In this document: piece by piece, positions 1 through 6,697 of the stretch
Numbering within the stretch: position 1 is the stretch's first letter
How the letters are laid out: each line of letters starts with the position of its first letter
Position numbers and translations under genes: made by a program
The notes under the pieces: model-generated
What the model was told of the DNA's origin: nothing
Seen by the model: only the letters and a program-made list of their open reading frames with translations
Databases searched by the model: none
NCBI GenBank assembly: GCA_964388495.1
Contig: CAYMAT010000028.1
Coordinates: 1 to 17,508 of the forward strand
Source: CAYMAT01 sp964388495
GTDB lineage: Bacteria; Patescibacteriota; Gracilibacteria; Peribacterales; Peribacteraceae
Direction of reading: 5' to 3'
Length of the DNA: 17,508 nt

Positions 1-1364
1 GACCCGGGCGGATCCACGCTGCAGACGCCCTTGCCGTTGTTGAAGTCCTGGCGGGCCATCAGCTGGATGATGGACGACTTACCCGTACCGGTCTGACCGA
101 TGATGTAGAAGTGGCGGAAACGGTCGTCGTTCTTCATGAAGATCTTCCGCTTCTCCCCGCGGTAGTGGTTGTATCCCAGGAACAGTCCGTCCTCCGGGAT
201 GTTCTTGGGGGAGGGGGCCATCTTGAAATTCTGCCACTTGATCATCTCCACCTTGTTGTACTTGATGTTGGGGAAGTGGAAGAACGTGGTGATCTCTGCC
301 GTGCCCAGGAGCATCTTGAAGAAACGGATCGCCTGCATGACCGTGCGTCGGGGGCTGCGGCGGATGAACCCCCGTACAATGCCGTGCGGGTCCACCATCT
401 TGGGGCGGTGGAAGGAGTTGCCCAGGATGCTGCCGAACTGGCTGAACGAGGCGATGATTCCCTCCAGAAGGTTTTCCGCGCGCGCGTGGGTCTGGGCGGA
501 GGTGACGATACGCATGACGCACTGGTAGCCGTGGTTGCCGGCTTTCTCGTCCAGAGCCTTGCTGTATTCCTCCACCAGCTGGCTGACGCGCTCTCCGCTG
601 GCCTGCTCGTCCTTGAGGTCCACAGGCGCGTCGCCCTGCAGTAGGTCCACCAGTGCGGCAATCCACGTGACAGGGTTCCAGAGGCTCTTGCCTTTCCGCT
701 TCTTGGGGTTGATGAGTTCCTTGGCCTCGTGTTCCAGCTTGTGCTGCCAGCCTTCCGGTACCGGCCGCAGGACAAACTGCACGGCGGCGCCTTCTTCGGT
801 CTTCAGTTTGGAAAACGCATTGGTGATGTTGTTGAGCGGGTCGCTCTTGAGCTGGTGGTAGGTCTTGAACGAAGACTTCCAGGACTTCCCGGGCATCAGC
901 ATGGTGGCCGCGGTGACGGAGGCGTCCGTGAAGATGTCGTAGTCCTCCACTTCATCGATGATCGCGTCCGGATAGAACGACGTGATCTGTTTCTCCATCA
1001 GGTGCGCGATGTGCCGCGGGCAAACTACGAAGAAAAGAATCTCTCCTCCCAGCGCGGCGTACTCCACGGAAAAATAGGGATTGCCCTCCCAGTGCCTGCT
1101 GAACTTGTGGTTGCAGAGACCGTTGAGCGACTGGAACAGGTGATCCGTGATGCCCAGGACTTCCTTGAAATCCTTGCTGGCAGAAAACTGCTCGGATTCC
1201 ACCTCCTTGTCCTCTTTGCTCTCTTTCTTGGGCATCTGGATCTGCAGAAACACCATTTCCCGTTCCATGCGGATATCCGAACGGAACCGCAGATACGCCA
1301 GCAACGCTACCACGGACGTGGCGGCCAGAATGGCAAGGCCGATAAGCTGAAAAATGAGGATCAT
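1..1364 (-). CDS. VirD4/TraG-like type IV secretion ATPase, N-terminal part (C-terminus outside window)
   Basis: The reading frame is open from ATG at 1364 to the window edge, giving 454 visible residues. Residues about 3-24 form one hydrophobic membrane segment. A charged linker follows (KKESKEDKEVESE), then a long domain, and then a Walker A motif GQTGTGKSS at residues 423-431, just before FNNGKGVCSVDPPG. A membrane anchor, a large N-terminal domain and a P-loop followed by 'SVDPPG' fit the VirD4/TraG/TraD or FtsK-like coupling ATPases often annotated in CPR genomes as 'type IV secretion system DNA-binding domain' proteins. These are expected to move DNA or protein at the inner membrane. 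The start is supported by GGAGGA at 1377-1372, 7 nt upstream, and by an extended -10. Walker B and the rest of the motor lie outside the window. It could serve DNA uptake or a pilus rather than conjugation, since no relaxase or mating-pore gene is visible here. Confidence 0.8.
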   Translation of the reverse strand, partial: MILIFQLIGLAILAATSVVALLAYLRFRSDIRMEREMVFLQIQMPKKESKEDKEVESEQFSASKDFKEVLGITDHLFQSLNGLCNHKFSRHWEGNPYFSVEYAALGGEILFFVVCPRHIAHLMEKQITSFYPDAIIDEVEDYDIFTDASVTAATMLMPGKSWKSSFKTYHQLKSDPLNNITNAFSKLKTEEGAAVQFVLRPVPEGWQHKLEHEAKELINPKKRKGKSLWNPVTWIAALVDLLQGDAPVDLKDEQASGERVSQLVEEYSKALDEKAGNHGYQCVMRIVTSAQTHARAENLLEGIIASFSQFGSILGNSFHRPKMVDPHGIVRGFIRRSPRRTVMQAIRFFKMLLGTAEITTFFHFPNIKYNKVEMIKWQNFKMAPSPKNIPEDGLFLGYNHYRGEKRKIFMKNDDRFRHFYIIGQTGTGKSSIIQLMARQDFNNGKGVCSVDPPG

Positions 1365-1371
1365 GTAGGCT

Positions 1372-1397
1372 TCCTCCGGTATCCTACCATTATAGCA
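1372..1397 (-). promoter_or_regulatory. Extended -10 promoter and Shine-Dalgarno of the TraG-like ATPase gene
   Basis: On the minus strand TGC followed by a perfect TATAAT lies at 1397-1389, predicting a transcript start near 1382. GGAGGA at 1377-1372 sits 7 nt before ATG 1364. No good -35 is visible, as is usual for TGn-extended -10 promoters. The element touches the ATG of the divergent gene at 1397, so the two starts are likely to interfere. This is one of only two genes in the window with a clear Shine-Dalgarno site. Confidence 0.6.
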
Positions 1398-2635
1398 TGA
1401 ATTCGGTCCCACCTCCATCTCCTTCGGACGACATTTTGGAGGACGAAACGGCCTATCCGCCGCCGTCTCCCTTCCGGAAATTGCGCCTCTTTCACCGCAG
1501 AGGGTTCAAATCCTTCCTGCGCGGGGCTCTGCAATACCTGGCGGGGAGGAGGGGAATGCGCCGCGTCAACGGCTGGCAGGCGTTTTTCCGCATCCGCGCG
1601 CGGATGCTCCTCAAGTTCCAGGGACCGCTCAAGGCCATCAATTGGGCCACGTCCGTGCGCCTCTGGGTGGACCAGGAGGCGTTCCCGCGGGTGAAAAAAC
1701 TCCTCCGGGAGGCGCAGCACACCATCGTGATCCAGATGTTCATCTGGAAGGACGATGAACTGGGGCGGGAAATAGCGCAGATCATCCTGGATGCCGCGGA
1801 CCGCGGGGTGCAGGTGGATATCTGGAAGGAAGCCGTGGGCGATGTTTTTGAGTTCACACGCGATTTCCTGGGTACGAAGGACAGCAAAAATCCCATGTGG
1901 CAGCGGTTCTGGTCGCATCCCCATATCCACATCACGTATTCCACGCGCAACGACCACACCAAGGTCTACATCATCGATGACCACATCATGCTGCTCTCCG
2001 GCATGAACATCGCCACGGAGTACCACCGGGACTGGCATGACTACATGATGGAGCTGCGGGGGCACGGCTTTGTCCGCCACTTCCTGACGGACGGCGAGGT
2101 GCCGGGAGCGCTGGACGGCATCCGCCTGGTGATGAACACGGATACCCGCAAGGAGATCCGCGGGGTGGTGATGGATTTGATCGCCAACGCACGGCGCGCC
2201 ATTGTTCTGGAGCAGGCGTATCTGTCCGATCCCGCCGTTCTCCAGGCGCTCATCCAAAAAACCCACCAGGGTGTGGCGGTGACGGTCATCATTCCCAGCA
2301 AAACGGATTTCCATCATTTTGTGAACATGCAGTCCGCGGCACGGCTCATGGAGGAGGGGCGTCGCGGCAAGATGAATATCTTCCTCTATCCGCGGATGGT
2401 GCACGGGAAAATCATCCTGGTGGACCGTGAAAAAGCCTTTGTGGGATCGGCTAATCTCATGGCGTCATCCCTGGATGAGATGGGGGAGGTGAATGTGCTG
2501 GTCACCGGCCGCACGCATCCCTCCATCGGCAAACTGCGTGACATTCTCCGCGAAGACATCATCATCAGCGCGCCGCTCTCCCGCCCCCCGCGCTTCCGCT
2601 GGCTGTGGAACTGGCTGGCGCTGTTAAAGCTTTAA
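1397..2635 (+). CDS. Phospholipase D / cardiolipin synthase-like protein
   Basis: This 412-residue protein has two HKD (PLD) motifs. The first is H187-x-K189-x4-D194 in NDHTKVYIIDD, followed by SGMNIATEYH. The second is H336-x-K338-x4-D343 in HGKIILVD, followed by GSANLMASSLDE. Two HKD motifs in one chain, with the G-S/G-x-N tails, are typical of cardiolipin synthase-type enzymes, which transfer phosphatidyl groups between phospholipids or to glycerol at the membrane. No N-terminal transmembrane pair like that of ClsA is seen. The first 30 residues are proline-rich and poorly conserved-looking, and then basic, so it resembles ClsB-type proteins. A general phosphodiesterase role cannot be excluded. 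A weak TATCCT at 1380-1385 lies 11 nt before the ATG, and no Shine-Dalgarno is seen. The true start could be slightly internal because ATG 1397 touches the divergent promoter. The 3' end overlaps the convergent response regulator by 12 nt. Confidence 0.85.
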   Translation: MNSVPPPSPSDDILEDETAYPPPSPFRKLRLFHRRGFKSFLRGALQYLAGRRGMRRVNGWQAFFRIRARMLLKFQGPLKAINWATSVRLWVDQEAFPRVKKLLREAQHTIVIQMFIWKDDELGREIAQIILDAADRGVQVDIWKEAVGDVFEFTRDFLGTKDSKNPMWQRFWSHPHIHITYSTRNDHTKVYIIDDHIMLLSGMNIATEYHRDWHDYMMELRGHGFVRHFLTDGEVPGALDGIRLVMNTDTRKEIRGVVMDLIANARRAIVLEQAYLSDPAVLQALIQKTHQGVAVTVIIPSKTDFHHFVNMQSAARLMEEGRRGKMNIFLYPRMVHGKIILVDREKAFVGSANLMASSLDEMGEVNVLVTGRTHPSIGKLRDILREDIIISAPLSRPPRFRWLWNWLALLKL

Positions 2636-2998
2636 GAGCCTGCGCACCATCTCCACCAGTGTCCGCATCGTCATGTCCTTTTTGACGAAATAATCCTCGG
2701 CACCCAGTTCAAAAGCCTTCAGCTTGAACTCCCCCTGGTCAAAGTTGGTGAGCATGATCACGGGGAACGTGCGCTTGCCCTTGGGGAACTCCTGCAGGAC
2801 CTGGAAGCCGTCCTTTTTGGGCATGTTGATATCCAGCAGCAGAAGATCGATTTTCTGCGTGCCGTCCTGGAGCATCTTCACAGCATCCTCCCCGTCCTGC
2901 GCGGTGAGCACCGTGTAACCCTCAATCACGAACTTCTTTTCGTAGAGATTGCGGAGAACGGGATCGTCCTCGGCCACAAGAATGGTCGCTTTAGCCAT
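2624..2998 (-). CDS. Single-domain response regulator (CheY-like receiver)
   Basis: The 124-residue protein is a complete receiver domain with no output domain. Visible landmarks are the acidic pair D11-D12, the phosphoacceptor D56 in LLLLDINMPKKDG, the switch threonine T84 in IMLTNF, the aromatic Y103 and the conserved lysine K106. K106 is followed by lysine rather than the usual proline. Such proteins pass on a phosphate signal by protein contact, as CheY or Spo0F do, or act as stand-alone inputs to other machines. No histidine kinase is seen in the window, so the partner is unknown. The gene is monocistronic. Its end overlaps the convergent PLD-like gene by 12 nt, and its promoter is divergent from the cysteine-rich surface protein gene. 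The start is supported by a good promoter ending 8 nt upstream. Confidence 0.9.
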   Translation of the reverse strand: MAKATILVAEDDPVLRNLYEKKFVIEGYTVLTAQDGEDAVKMLQDGTQKIDLLLLDINMPKKDGFQVLQEFPKGKRTFPVIMLTNFDQGEFKLKAFELGAEDYFVKKDMTMRTLVEMVRRLLKL

Positions 2999-3035
2999 TA
3001 ACGGTCAGTATATCCCAAGTGGGCGGCTTTGTCAC
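2999..3035 (-). promoter_or_regulatory. Promoter of response regulator gene, near-leaderless
   Basis: On the minus strand the -35 GTGACA is at 3035-3030, followed by a 17-nt spacer and the -10 TATACT at 3012-3007. Only 8 nt separate the -10 from ATG 2998, so the predicted 5' leader is about 2 nt. No Shine-Dalgarno could fit. Confidence 0.65.
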
Positions 3036-3081
3036 GTTTTATGGGGATGACAGCGGAAAAGACCCGTCCGGCTGCGGTTTA

Positions 3082-3112
3082 ACGGTATTCCGCCGGGTCG
3101 TGAAAATACCGT
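3082..3112. repeat. Inverted repeat in a divergent promoter region, possible operator
   Basis: ACGGTATT at 3082-3089 is the exact reverse complement of AATACCGT at 3105-3112, with a 15-nt spacer. It lies between the two divergent promoters of the response regulator (start near 3000) and the cysteine-rich protein (start near 3146). The spacing would suit a dimeric regulator, but a chance 8-bp match is also possible. Confidence 0.3.
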
Positions 3113-3130
3113 GCGGAAAGCGTCCATTTC

Positions 3131-3149
3131 TGGTAGAATGTGGGAATAC
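3131..3149 (+). promoter_or_regulatory. Extended -10 of the cysteine-rich protein gene
   Basis: TGG followed by TAGAAT sits at 3131-3139, 10 nt before ATG 3150, predicting a leader of about 4 nt. No clear -35 and no Shine-Dalgarno are seen. The element supports ATG 3150 over the upstream in-frame GTG at 3111, which would lie before the transcript start. Confidence 0.55.
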
Positions 3150-4790
3150 ATGAATATTAAAACAGACAGACAGCTGCCGGCGGTCCTGAGCCTGTGTCTC
3201 CTGGCGTTTGTGGTGTCGCTGGTGCATTTCCGCGGAGCGGCTGTCGCTGTTGAGGACTGCGTGGGCAAGCCGTACGGGACACCCGGCTGTCCCACCAAGG
3301 CCGCCACGTCGTCAGCCATCATCACGGGATACTGCGGCAACGGCATCGTGGAAGAGCCCGAGCAGTGTGACAAGGGGCGCTTTAACGGACAGACCGATTG
3401 CAGCGAGCAGTGCCGGTGGCTCTACTGCGGTGACGGGATCCTGAGTAAAAACCTGGGGGAGGAATGCGAGCCGCAGACGCAGGAGGTGTACGTGCTGGAC
3501 GATAATGGCAAACTGGTCACGGAGACGCAGTTTGTGGATTCCGCGCAGTGCGGATGGTACTGCGTCCCTCCCCAGTGTGATGATGCGGGCAATTGCCATG
3601 ACGGCTGCCGCAGGGCGCTTCTCAGCGCCTGCACCAGCAGCAGTGCCGCCGCTTCCATGGCGGAAATTCCCGATACCGCGGTTCCCGACACGGTGGTCGT
3701 GACCGTGTCGTCCTCGTCACCCGCCGCCGCTCCCGTCAAAATCAGTGGCAAGGCGGGGACATGCGGTGATTTTGTGGTGGAGGACGGGGAGGAATGCGAT
3801 GACGGCAACGACATCGATACGGATGGTTGCACCAACAAGTGCCGGCGTCCGCGCTGCGGCGATAAGATCGTCCAGGACGGCGAGGAGTGCGACGACGGCA
3901 ACCAGGAGAACAACGACAAGTGCACCAACGACTGCAGGCTTCCCCGCTGCGGCGATGGTTATGTCCAGAAAGGCGAGGAGTGCGACGACGGCAACCAGGA
4001 CAGTAACGACCGTTGCACCAACGACTGCAAGCTTCCCCGCTGCGGCGACGGCGTCCGCCAGGAGCCGGAGGAATGCGATGACGGTGCCGCCAACTCCGAC
4101 GGCATGGCCGGGGCCTGCCGCACATCCTGCCGCAAGGCGTATTGCGGAGACCGCGTGACGGATCCTGGAGAGCAGTGCGATGCCGGTCCGCAAAACTCCA
4201 ACGCCCAACCCAATACCTGCCGGCTGGACTGCACGTTGCCCCGGTGCGGTGACGGCGTGCGTGACGGCAACGAGCAGTGCGATGACGGCAACCAGTCCAA
4301 TGACGATGCCTGCAGCAATGACTGCCGCCTGACGCGCTGCGGTGACGGAATCGTCCAGGCGGGGGAGCAGTGTGACTGGGGTGAGAGGAACTCCGCGTCC
4401 AAACCCGGTTCATGCCGCACAGACTGCCGCCTGCCCCATTGCGGGGACGGCGTGGTGGATGCGGGTGAGGCGTGCGACGGATCCGCCGACTGCAGCTCGT
4501 CGTGTACCGTTTTGCAGGTTATGACGGACGCGCAGCCTTCTTCCTCCGGAGGCGCTGCGGGCACCGTCCCCGGTGCAAACGATGTTCCGGCACTCCATCC
4601 CTCGGCTCCGGATTCCGGTGTCCTGGGCATCTCTCTACCCGCCTTGGCAGGCATCAGTACGGGCATAGGCGTCTTTGCCCTCTTCCTCTGGTTCCAGCTC
4701 CGTGGCCGCCATCTGCTGGGTCTTAAGGGCGGCAAATCCCTGGATGACATCCCTCTGGATCAGATCGAAATGCCGTACCACAGATGGTGA
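3150..4790 (+). CDS. Secreted, membrane-anchored protein with ten DUF4215-type cysteine-rich repeats
   Basis: Starting at ATG 3150 the protein has 546 residues. It opens with a signal peptide: MNIKTDRQ, then a hydrophobic stretch, then a likely cleavage near AVAVEDC. Ten repeats follow, each opening with CGDG-like and continuing with (E/Q)CDDGN...C...C(R/K). This is the pattern of the DUF4215/myxococcal disulfide repeat family. Repeats four to six begin exactly 93 nt apart (TGC at 3855, 3948, 4041), are 31 residues long and are nearly identical in DNA, which suggests recent duplication. A linker of about 55 residues rich in S and A separates repeats two and three. The C-terminus has a Ser/Ala/Pro-rich stalk, one transmembrane helix at about 493-517 and a basic-then-acidic cytoplasmic tail. 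It is probably a disulfide-rich surface stalk for adhesion or cell contact. The function is inferred. Confidence 0.85.
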   Translation: MNIKTDRQLPAVLSLCLLAFVVSLVHFRGAAVAVEDCVGKPYGTPGCPTKAATSSAIITGYCGNGIVEEPEQCDKGRFNGQTDCSEQCRWLYCGDGILSKNLGEECEPQTQEVYVLDDNGKLVTETQFVDSAQCGWYCVPPQCDDAGNCHDGCRRALLSACTSSSAAASMAEIPDTAVPDTVVVTVSSSSPAAAPVKISGKAGTCGDFVVEDGEECDDGNDIDTDGCTNKCRRPRCGDKIVQDGEECDDGNQENNDKCTNDCRLPRCGDGYVQKGEECDDGNQDSNDRCTNDCKLPRCGDGVRQEPEECDDGAANSDGMAGACRTSCRKAYCGDRVTDPGEQCDAGPQNSNAQPNTCRLDCTLPRCGDGVRDGNEQCDDGNQSNDDACSNDCRLTRCGDGIVQAGEQCDWGERNSASKPGSCRTDCRLPHCGDGVVDAGEACDGSADCSSSCTVLQVMTDAQPSSSGGAAGTVPGANDVPALHPSAPDSGVLGISLPALAGISTGIGVFALFLWFQLRGRHLLGLKGGKSLDDIPLDQIEMPYHRW

Positions 4791-4873
4791 GGTTACCGAG
4801 GTGTCCGAGGTAACCGAAGAAACCGAGGTATTTTTCCTCGGTCACTTCGGAAACGTCGGTGACGTCGGTCACC
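4791..4873. repeat. Long imperfect hairpin between convergent genes
   Basis: Two 38-nt arms (4791-4828 and 4836-4873) face each other across a 7-nt loop TATTTTT, with 29 of 38 positions paired. The arms are themselves made of short ACCGAGG/ACCGAAG-like units. The element fills the gap between the cysteine-rich protein gene and tsf, starting right after one stop codon and ending 2 nt from the other. It could act as a two-way transcription stop or mRNA 3' end protector. No U-tract follows the outer arms, so it is not a classic intrinsic terminator. It may belong to a dispersed repeat family. Confidence 0.65.
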
Positions 4874-4875
4874 TA

Positions 4876-5649
4876 TTATATAGCAATTCTGTGGTATCCC
4901 GTCACCTTGGCGCCCAGGTATTTCTCCACGGTCTGGCTGGGGTCTTTGACGAAATTCTGCTTGAGCAGGGCGTTCTCCTCGCGGAACTTCTTCTCCTTGC
5001 CCATCATGATCTTGTCCAGGATTTCCTGGGGCTTCTTGCTGTCCTTGGCCATCTGCTCCTTCCAGATCTCGCGCTCCTTATTGACCACGTCGGCGGGGAT
5101 TTCCTCCGGCGTCACATAGAGCGGGTTCATGGCGGCGGCGTGCATGGCCACGTCCTTGGCCTTGGTTACATCGCCCGCATCGGCACCGATGATGACGCCG
5201 ATTTTGCGGTTACTGTGCACGTACGTGCCGATGACCGGTGCGGATACCTGGAGCGACTCGCCCAGCGAGATGTTTTCGCCCAGCTTCTGGACGGCCTCGG
5301 GGATGGAGGCGTCGGCTTTGGCCTTGAGTGCGGCAACGCCTCCGGAGAGGAGCGCGTCTGCCAGTGCCTGACCCACGCTCACAAAGGCGTCGCTGCGTCC
5401 CACAAAGTCCGTCTCGCACTTCACTACCACCAGCGCCGCCTTATCCTTGCTGTCGGCAATGAAGATGGCGCCTTCGCCTTGGTCGCGGTCGGCCTTTTTC
5501 ACGGCCTGCGCGATGCCGCGCTTGCGGAGCAGTTCAATGGCCTTTTCCTGGTCACCCCCCGCGTCCTCCAGTGCCTGGCGGACGGCGAGGATTCCTACGC
5601 CCGTGCGGGCGCGGAGTTGGGCGACGGCTTCTGCGGAAATGTTCGTCAT
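4876..5649 (-). CDS. tsf: Translation elongation factor EF-Ts
   Basis: EF-Ts is the guanine nucleotide exchange factor that regenerates EF-Tu-GTP. The 257-residue protein has the N-terminal UBA-like domain with the family signature RTGVGILAVRQALEDAGGD (about 15-33) and the KCETDFVGRSDAF core (TDFV at 80-83) that contacts EF-Tu. The rest resembles the dimerisation-domain region, including a coiled helical stretch (KEREIWKEQMAKDSKKPQ...) near residues 190-205. Within the first signature the usual MMDC is replaced by ILAV. This is tolerable at the level of fold but not typical. It follows rpsB by 30 nt on the same strand, the very common rpsB-tsf order, and is probably co-transcribed. No Shine-Dalgarno is visible before the ATG. 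Confidence 0.96.
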   Translation of the reverse strand: MTNISAEAVAQLRARTGVGILAVRQALEDAGGDQEKAIELLRKRGIAQAVKKADRDQGEGAIFIADSKDKAALVVVKCETDFVGRSDAFVSVGQALADALLSGGVAALKAKADASIPEAVQKLGENISLGESLQVSAPVIGTYVHSNRKIGVIIGADAGDVTKAKDVAMHAAAMNPLYVTPEEIPADVVNKEREIWKEQMAKDSKKPQEILDKIMMGKEKKFREENALLKQNFVKDPSQTVEKYLGAKVTGYHRIAI

Positions 5650-5679
5650 GGTCGGAAGGGGAATGCGAAATAAGGGGGC

Positions 5680-6393
5680 TTACGCTGCAACGGGTGCAGA
5701 CACATCGTTCTTGGCTTTGCGGGGGGCGTCACCCAGCTCGCTTTCCACGGAGGAAAGGATGAGCGACAGGGACTTCACGGCGTCGTCGTTTGCGGGGACA
5801 AAGGCCGAGAAGAGATCGGGATCTGCATTGGAATCACAGATGCCAAAGATGGGGATCTTGAGTTTGGCTGCCTCCAATACCGCAACGCGGTCGCGGATGG
5901 CGTCCACTACGAAGATGGCATCGGGCAGGCCGCTCATGGTGGCCACACCGCCCAGGGCGATGTCGAGCTTGCCGAGCTGCTTGCGCAGAGCCGTCTGCTC
6001 CTTCTTGGTGTACTTCTCGATCTCGCCCGTCTGGAAGGATCTCTGGAGGTCCAGATAGAAGCGGAGGCGCTTCTTGATGGTGGTCCAGTTGGTGAGCAGA
6101 CCCGGGATCCACTTCTTGGTCACCATGGGCTGTCCCAGCTTCTTGGCCAGTGCCTCAATCAGCGGGATGCTCTGCTGCTTGGTGGAGACGAAGAGGATGG
6201 TCTTGCCCATGGCCTGCAGCGCCTTGAGCTGCTCGCAGACCTTGGTGAGACCGTCGCGGGTCTTGGTGAGGTCAAAGATATGAATGCCCTGACGCACGCC
6301 GTAGAGATACGGAGACATCTTGGGGTTCCACTTTTCCTTGCGGTGGCCGAAGTGGCAGGCGGCCTGGAGGAGATCCTTTTCGGAGGGGATCAT
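5680..6393 (-). CDS. rpsB: 30S ribosomal protein S2 (uS2)
   Basis: The 237-residue protein starts MIPSEKDLLQAACHFGHRKEKWNPKMSPYLYG and continues into GIHIFDLTKT, the standard uS2 opening. It carries the ILFVSTKQQ and KKWIPGLLTNW motifs and the DAIFVVDAIRDRVAVLEA helix. It sits on the 30S subunit and helps recruit bS1 and the mRNA in other bacteria. It is the first gene of the rpsB-tsf operon. Length and motifs are normal. The start is fixed by alignment of the MI..KDLL..CHFGH region. No Shine-Dalgarno precedes it: the leader is pyrimidine-rich (CTTCTCTCTCTTCGT). Confidence 0.97.
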   Translation of the reverse strand: MIPSEKDLLQAACHFGHRKEKWNPKMSPYLYGVRQGIHIFDLTKTRDGLTKVCEQLKALQAMGKTILFVSTKQQSIPLIEALAKKLGQPMVTKKWIPGLLTNWTTIKKRLRFYLDLQRSFQTGEIEKYTKKEQTALRKQLGKLDIALGGVATMSGLPDAIFVVDAIRDRVAVLEAAKLKIPIFGICDSNADPDLFSAFVPANDDAVKSLSLILSSVESELGDAPRKAKNDVSAPVAA

Positions 6394-6438
6394 ACGAAGA
6401 GAGAGAAGAGAATAGTGGAAAGAGAAAAGTAACGTGAA
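6394..6438 (-). promoter_or_regulatory. Putative rpsB-tsf promoter
   Basis: On the minus strand TTCACG at 6438-6433, an 18-nt spacer and TATTCT at 6414-6409 precede ATG 6393. The predicted leader is about 8 nt and made of pyrimidines. Both hexamers are moderate matches. Confidence 0.4.
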
Positions 6439-6662
6439 CGCGAGATGGAGGTGATCGTCGGACAGAATCTGCTTCCCGGTGGGGAAGAATATGTCTATTC
6501 GGTGATCAATATCCTTGAATCAGATTCCCGTCGTCTTCTCGCCGGTGCGGAGGAAATCCAACGTAGTAGAGCACCCTTCGACAAACTCAGGGTGACCGCT
6601 ACGCGGTCAGGACCGCTGCGATCGGACAGGAACGTGCGCCTATTGAAGCGTATAAACCGGAT
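6439..6662. other. Intergenic region between divergent rpsB and ppcA
   Basis: No convincing gene was found in this stretch. An open frame from ATG 6445 runs into ppcA out of frame and looks like chance: its part over the hairpin element reads PFDKLRVT, which I remember as a common product of such repeats. The stretch does hold the two hairpins listed separately at 6572-6609. Nothing resembling a tRNA or known riboswitch was recognised. Confidence 0.4.
6572..6609. repeat. Compound hairpin element (CACCCT/AGGGTG and TGACCGC/GCGGTCA)
   Basis: CACCCT at 6572-6577 pairs with AGGGTG at 6589-6594. Overlapping its last two bases, TGACCGC at 6593-6599 pairs perfectly with GCGGTCA at 6603-6609 around a TAC loop. 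The two stems share bases, so they can be alternative or stacked. The core TTCGACAAACTCAGGGTGA resembles an intergenic repeat I remember from many metagenome-derived CPR genomes, which is recall and not a search result. Confidence 0.55.
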
Positions 6663-6697
6663 TTGGGCAAGTGGACTTTGGCTTGTACACTGCGTCC
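6663..6697 (+). promoter_or_regulatory. ppcA promoter predicting a leaderless GTG start
   Basis: TTGGGC at 6663-6668, a 17-nt spacer and TACACT at 6686-6691 are followed by exactly 6 nt and then GTG at 6698. The expected transcript start therefore falls on the start codon. The in-frame GTG at 6671 lies between -35 and -10 and would not be transcribed from this promoter. Confidence 0.6.

Noticed and set aside
1440..1530. tRNA-like T-loop sequence GGGTTCAAATCC
   Set aside because: It lies inside the PLD-like reading frame and no matching acceptor, D or anticodon stems could be found around it.
1361..2404. Long antisense open frame on the minus strand over the PLD-like gene
   Set aside because: It mirrors a real gene with two HKD motifs in the other strand. 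Its product is rich in His, Arg and Pro with no motifs, as expected of G+C-rich antisense frames.
3061..3100. Possible hairpin GACCC...GGGTC upstream of the cysteine-rich protein gene
   Set aside because: The arms are 5 bp with large unpaired parts, and no gene is transcribed into it that would need a terminator.
4675..5673. Plus-strand frame running through the hairpin and antisense to tsf
   Set aside because: It begins inside the cysteine-rich protein gene, crosses the long hairpin (giving a repetitive VTEVSEVTEETEV stretch) and runs antisense to EF-Ts, which is unmistakable on the minus strand.
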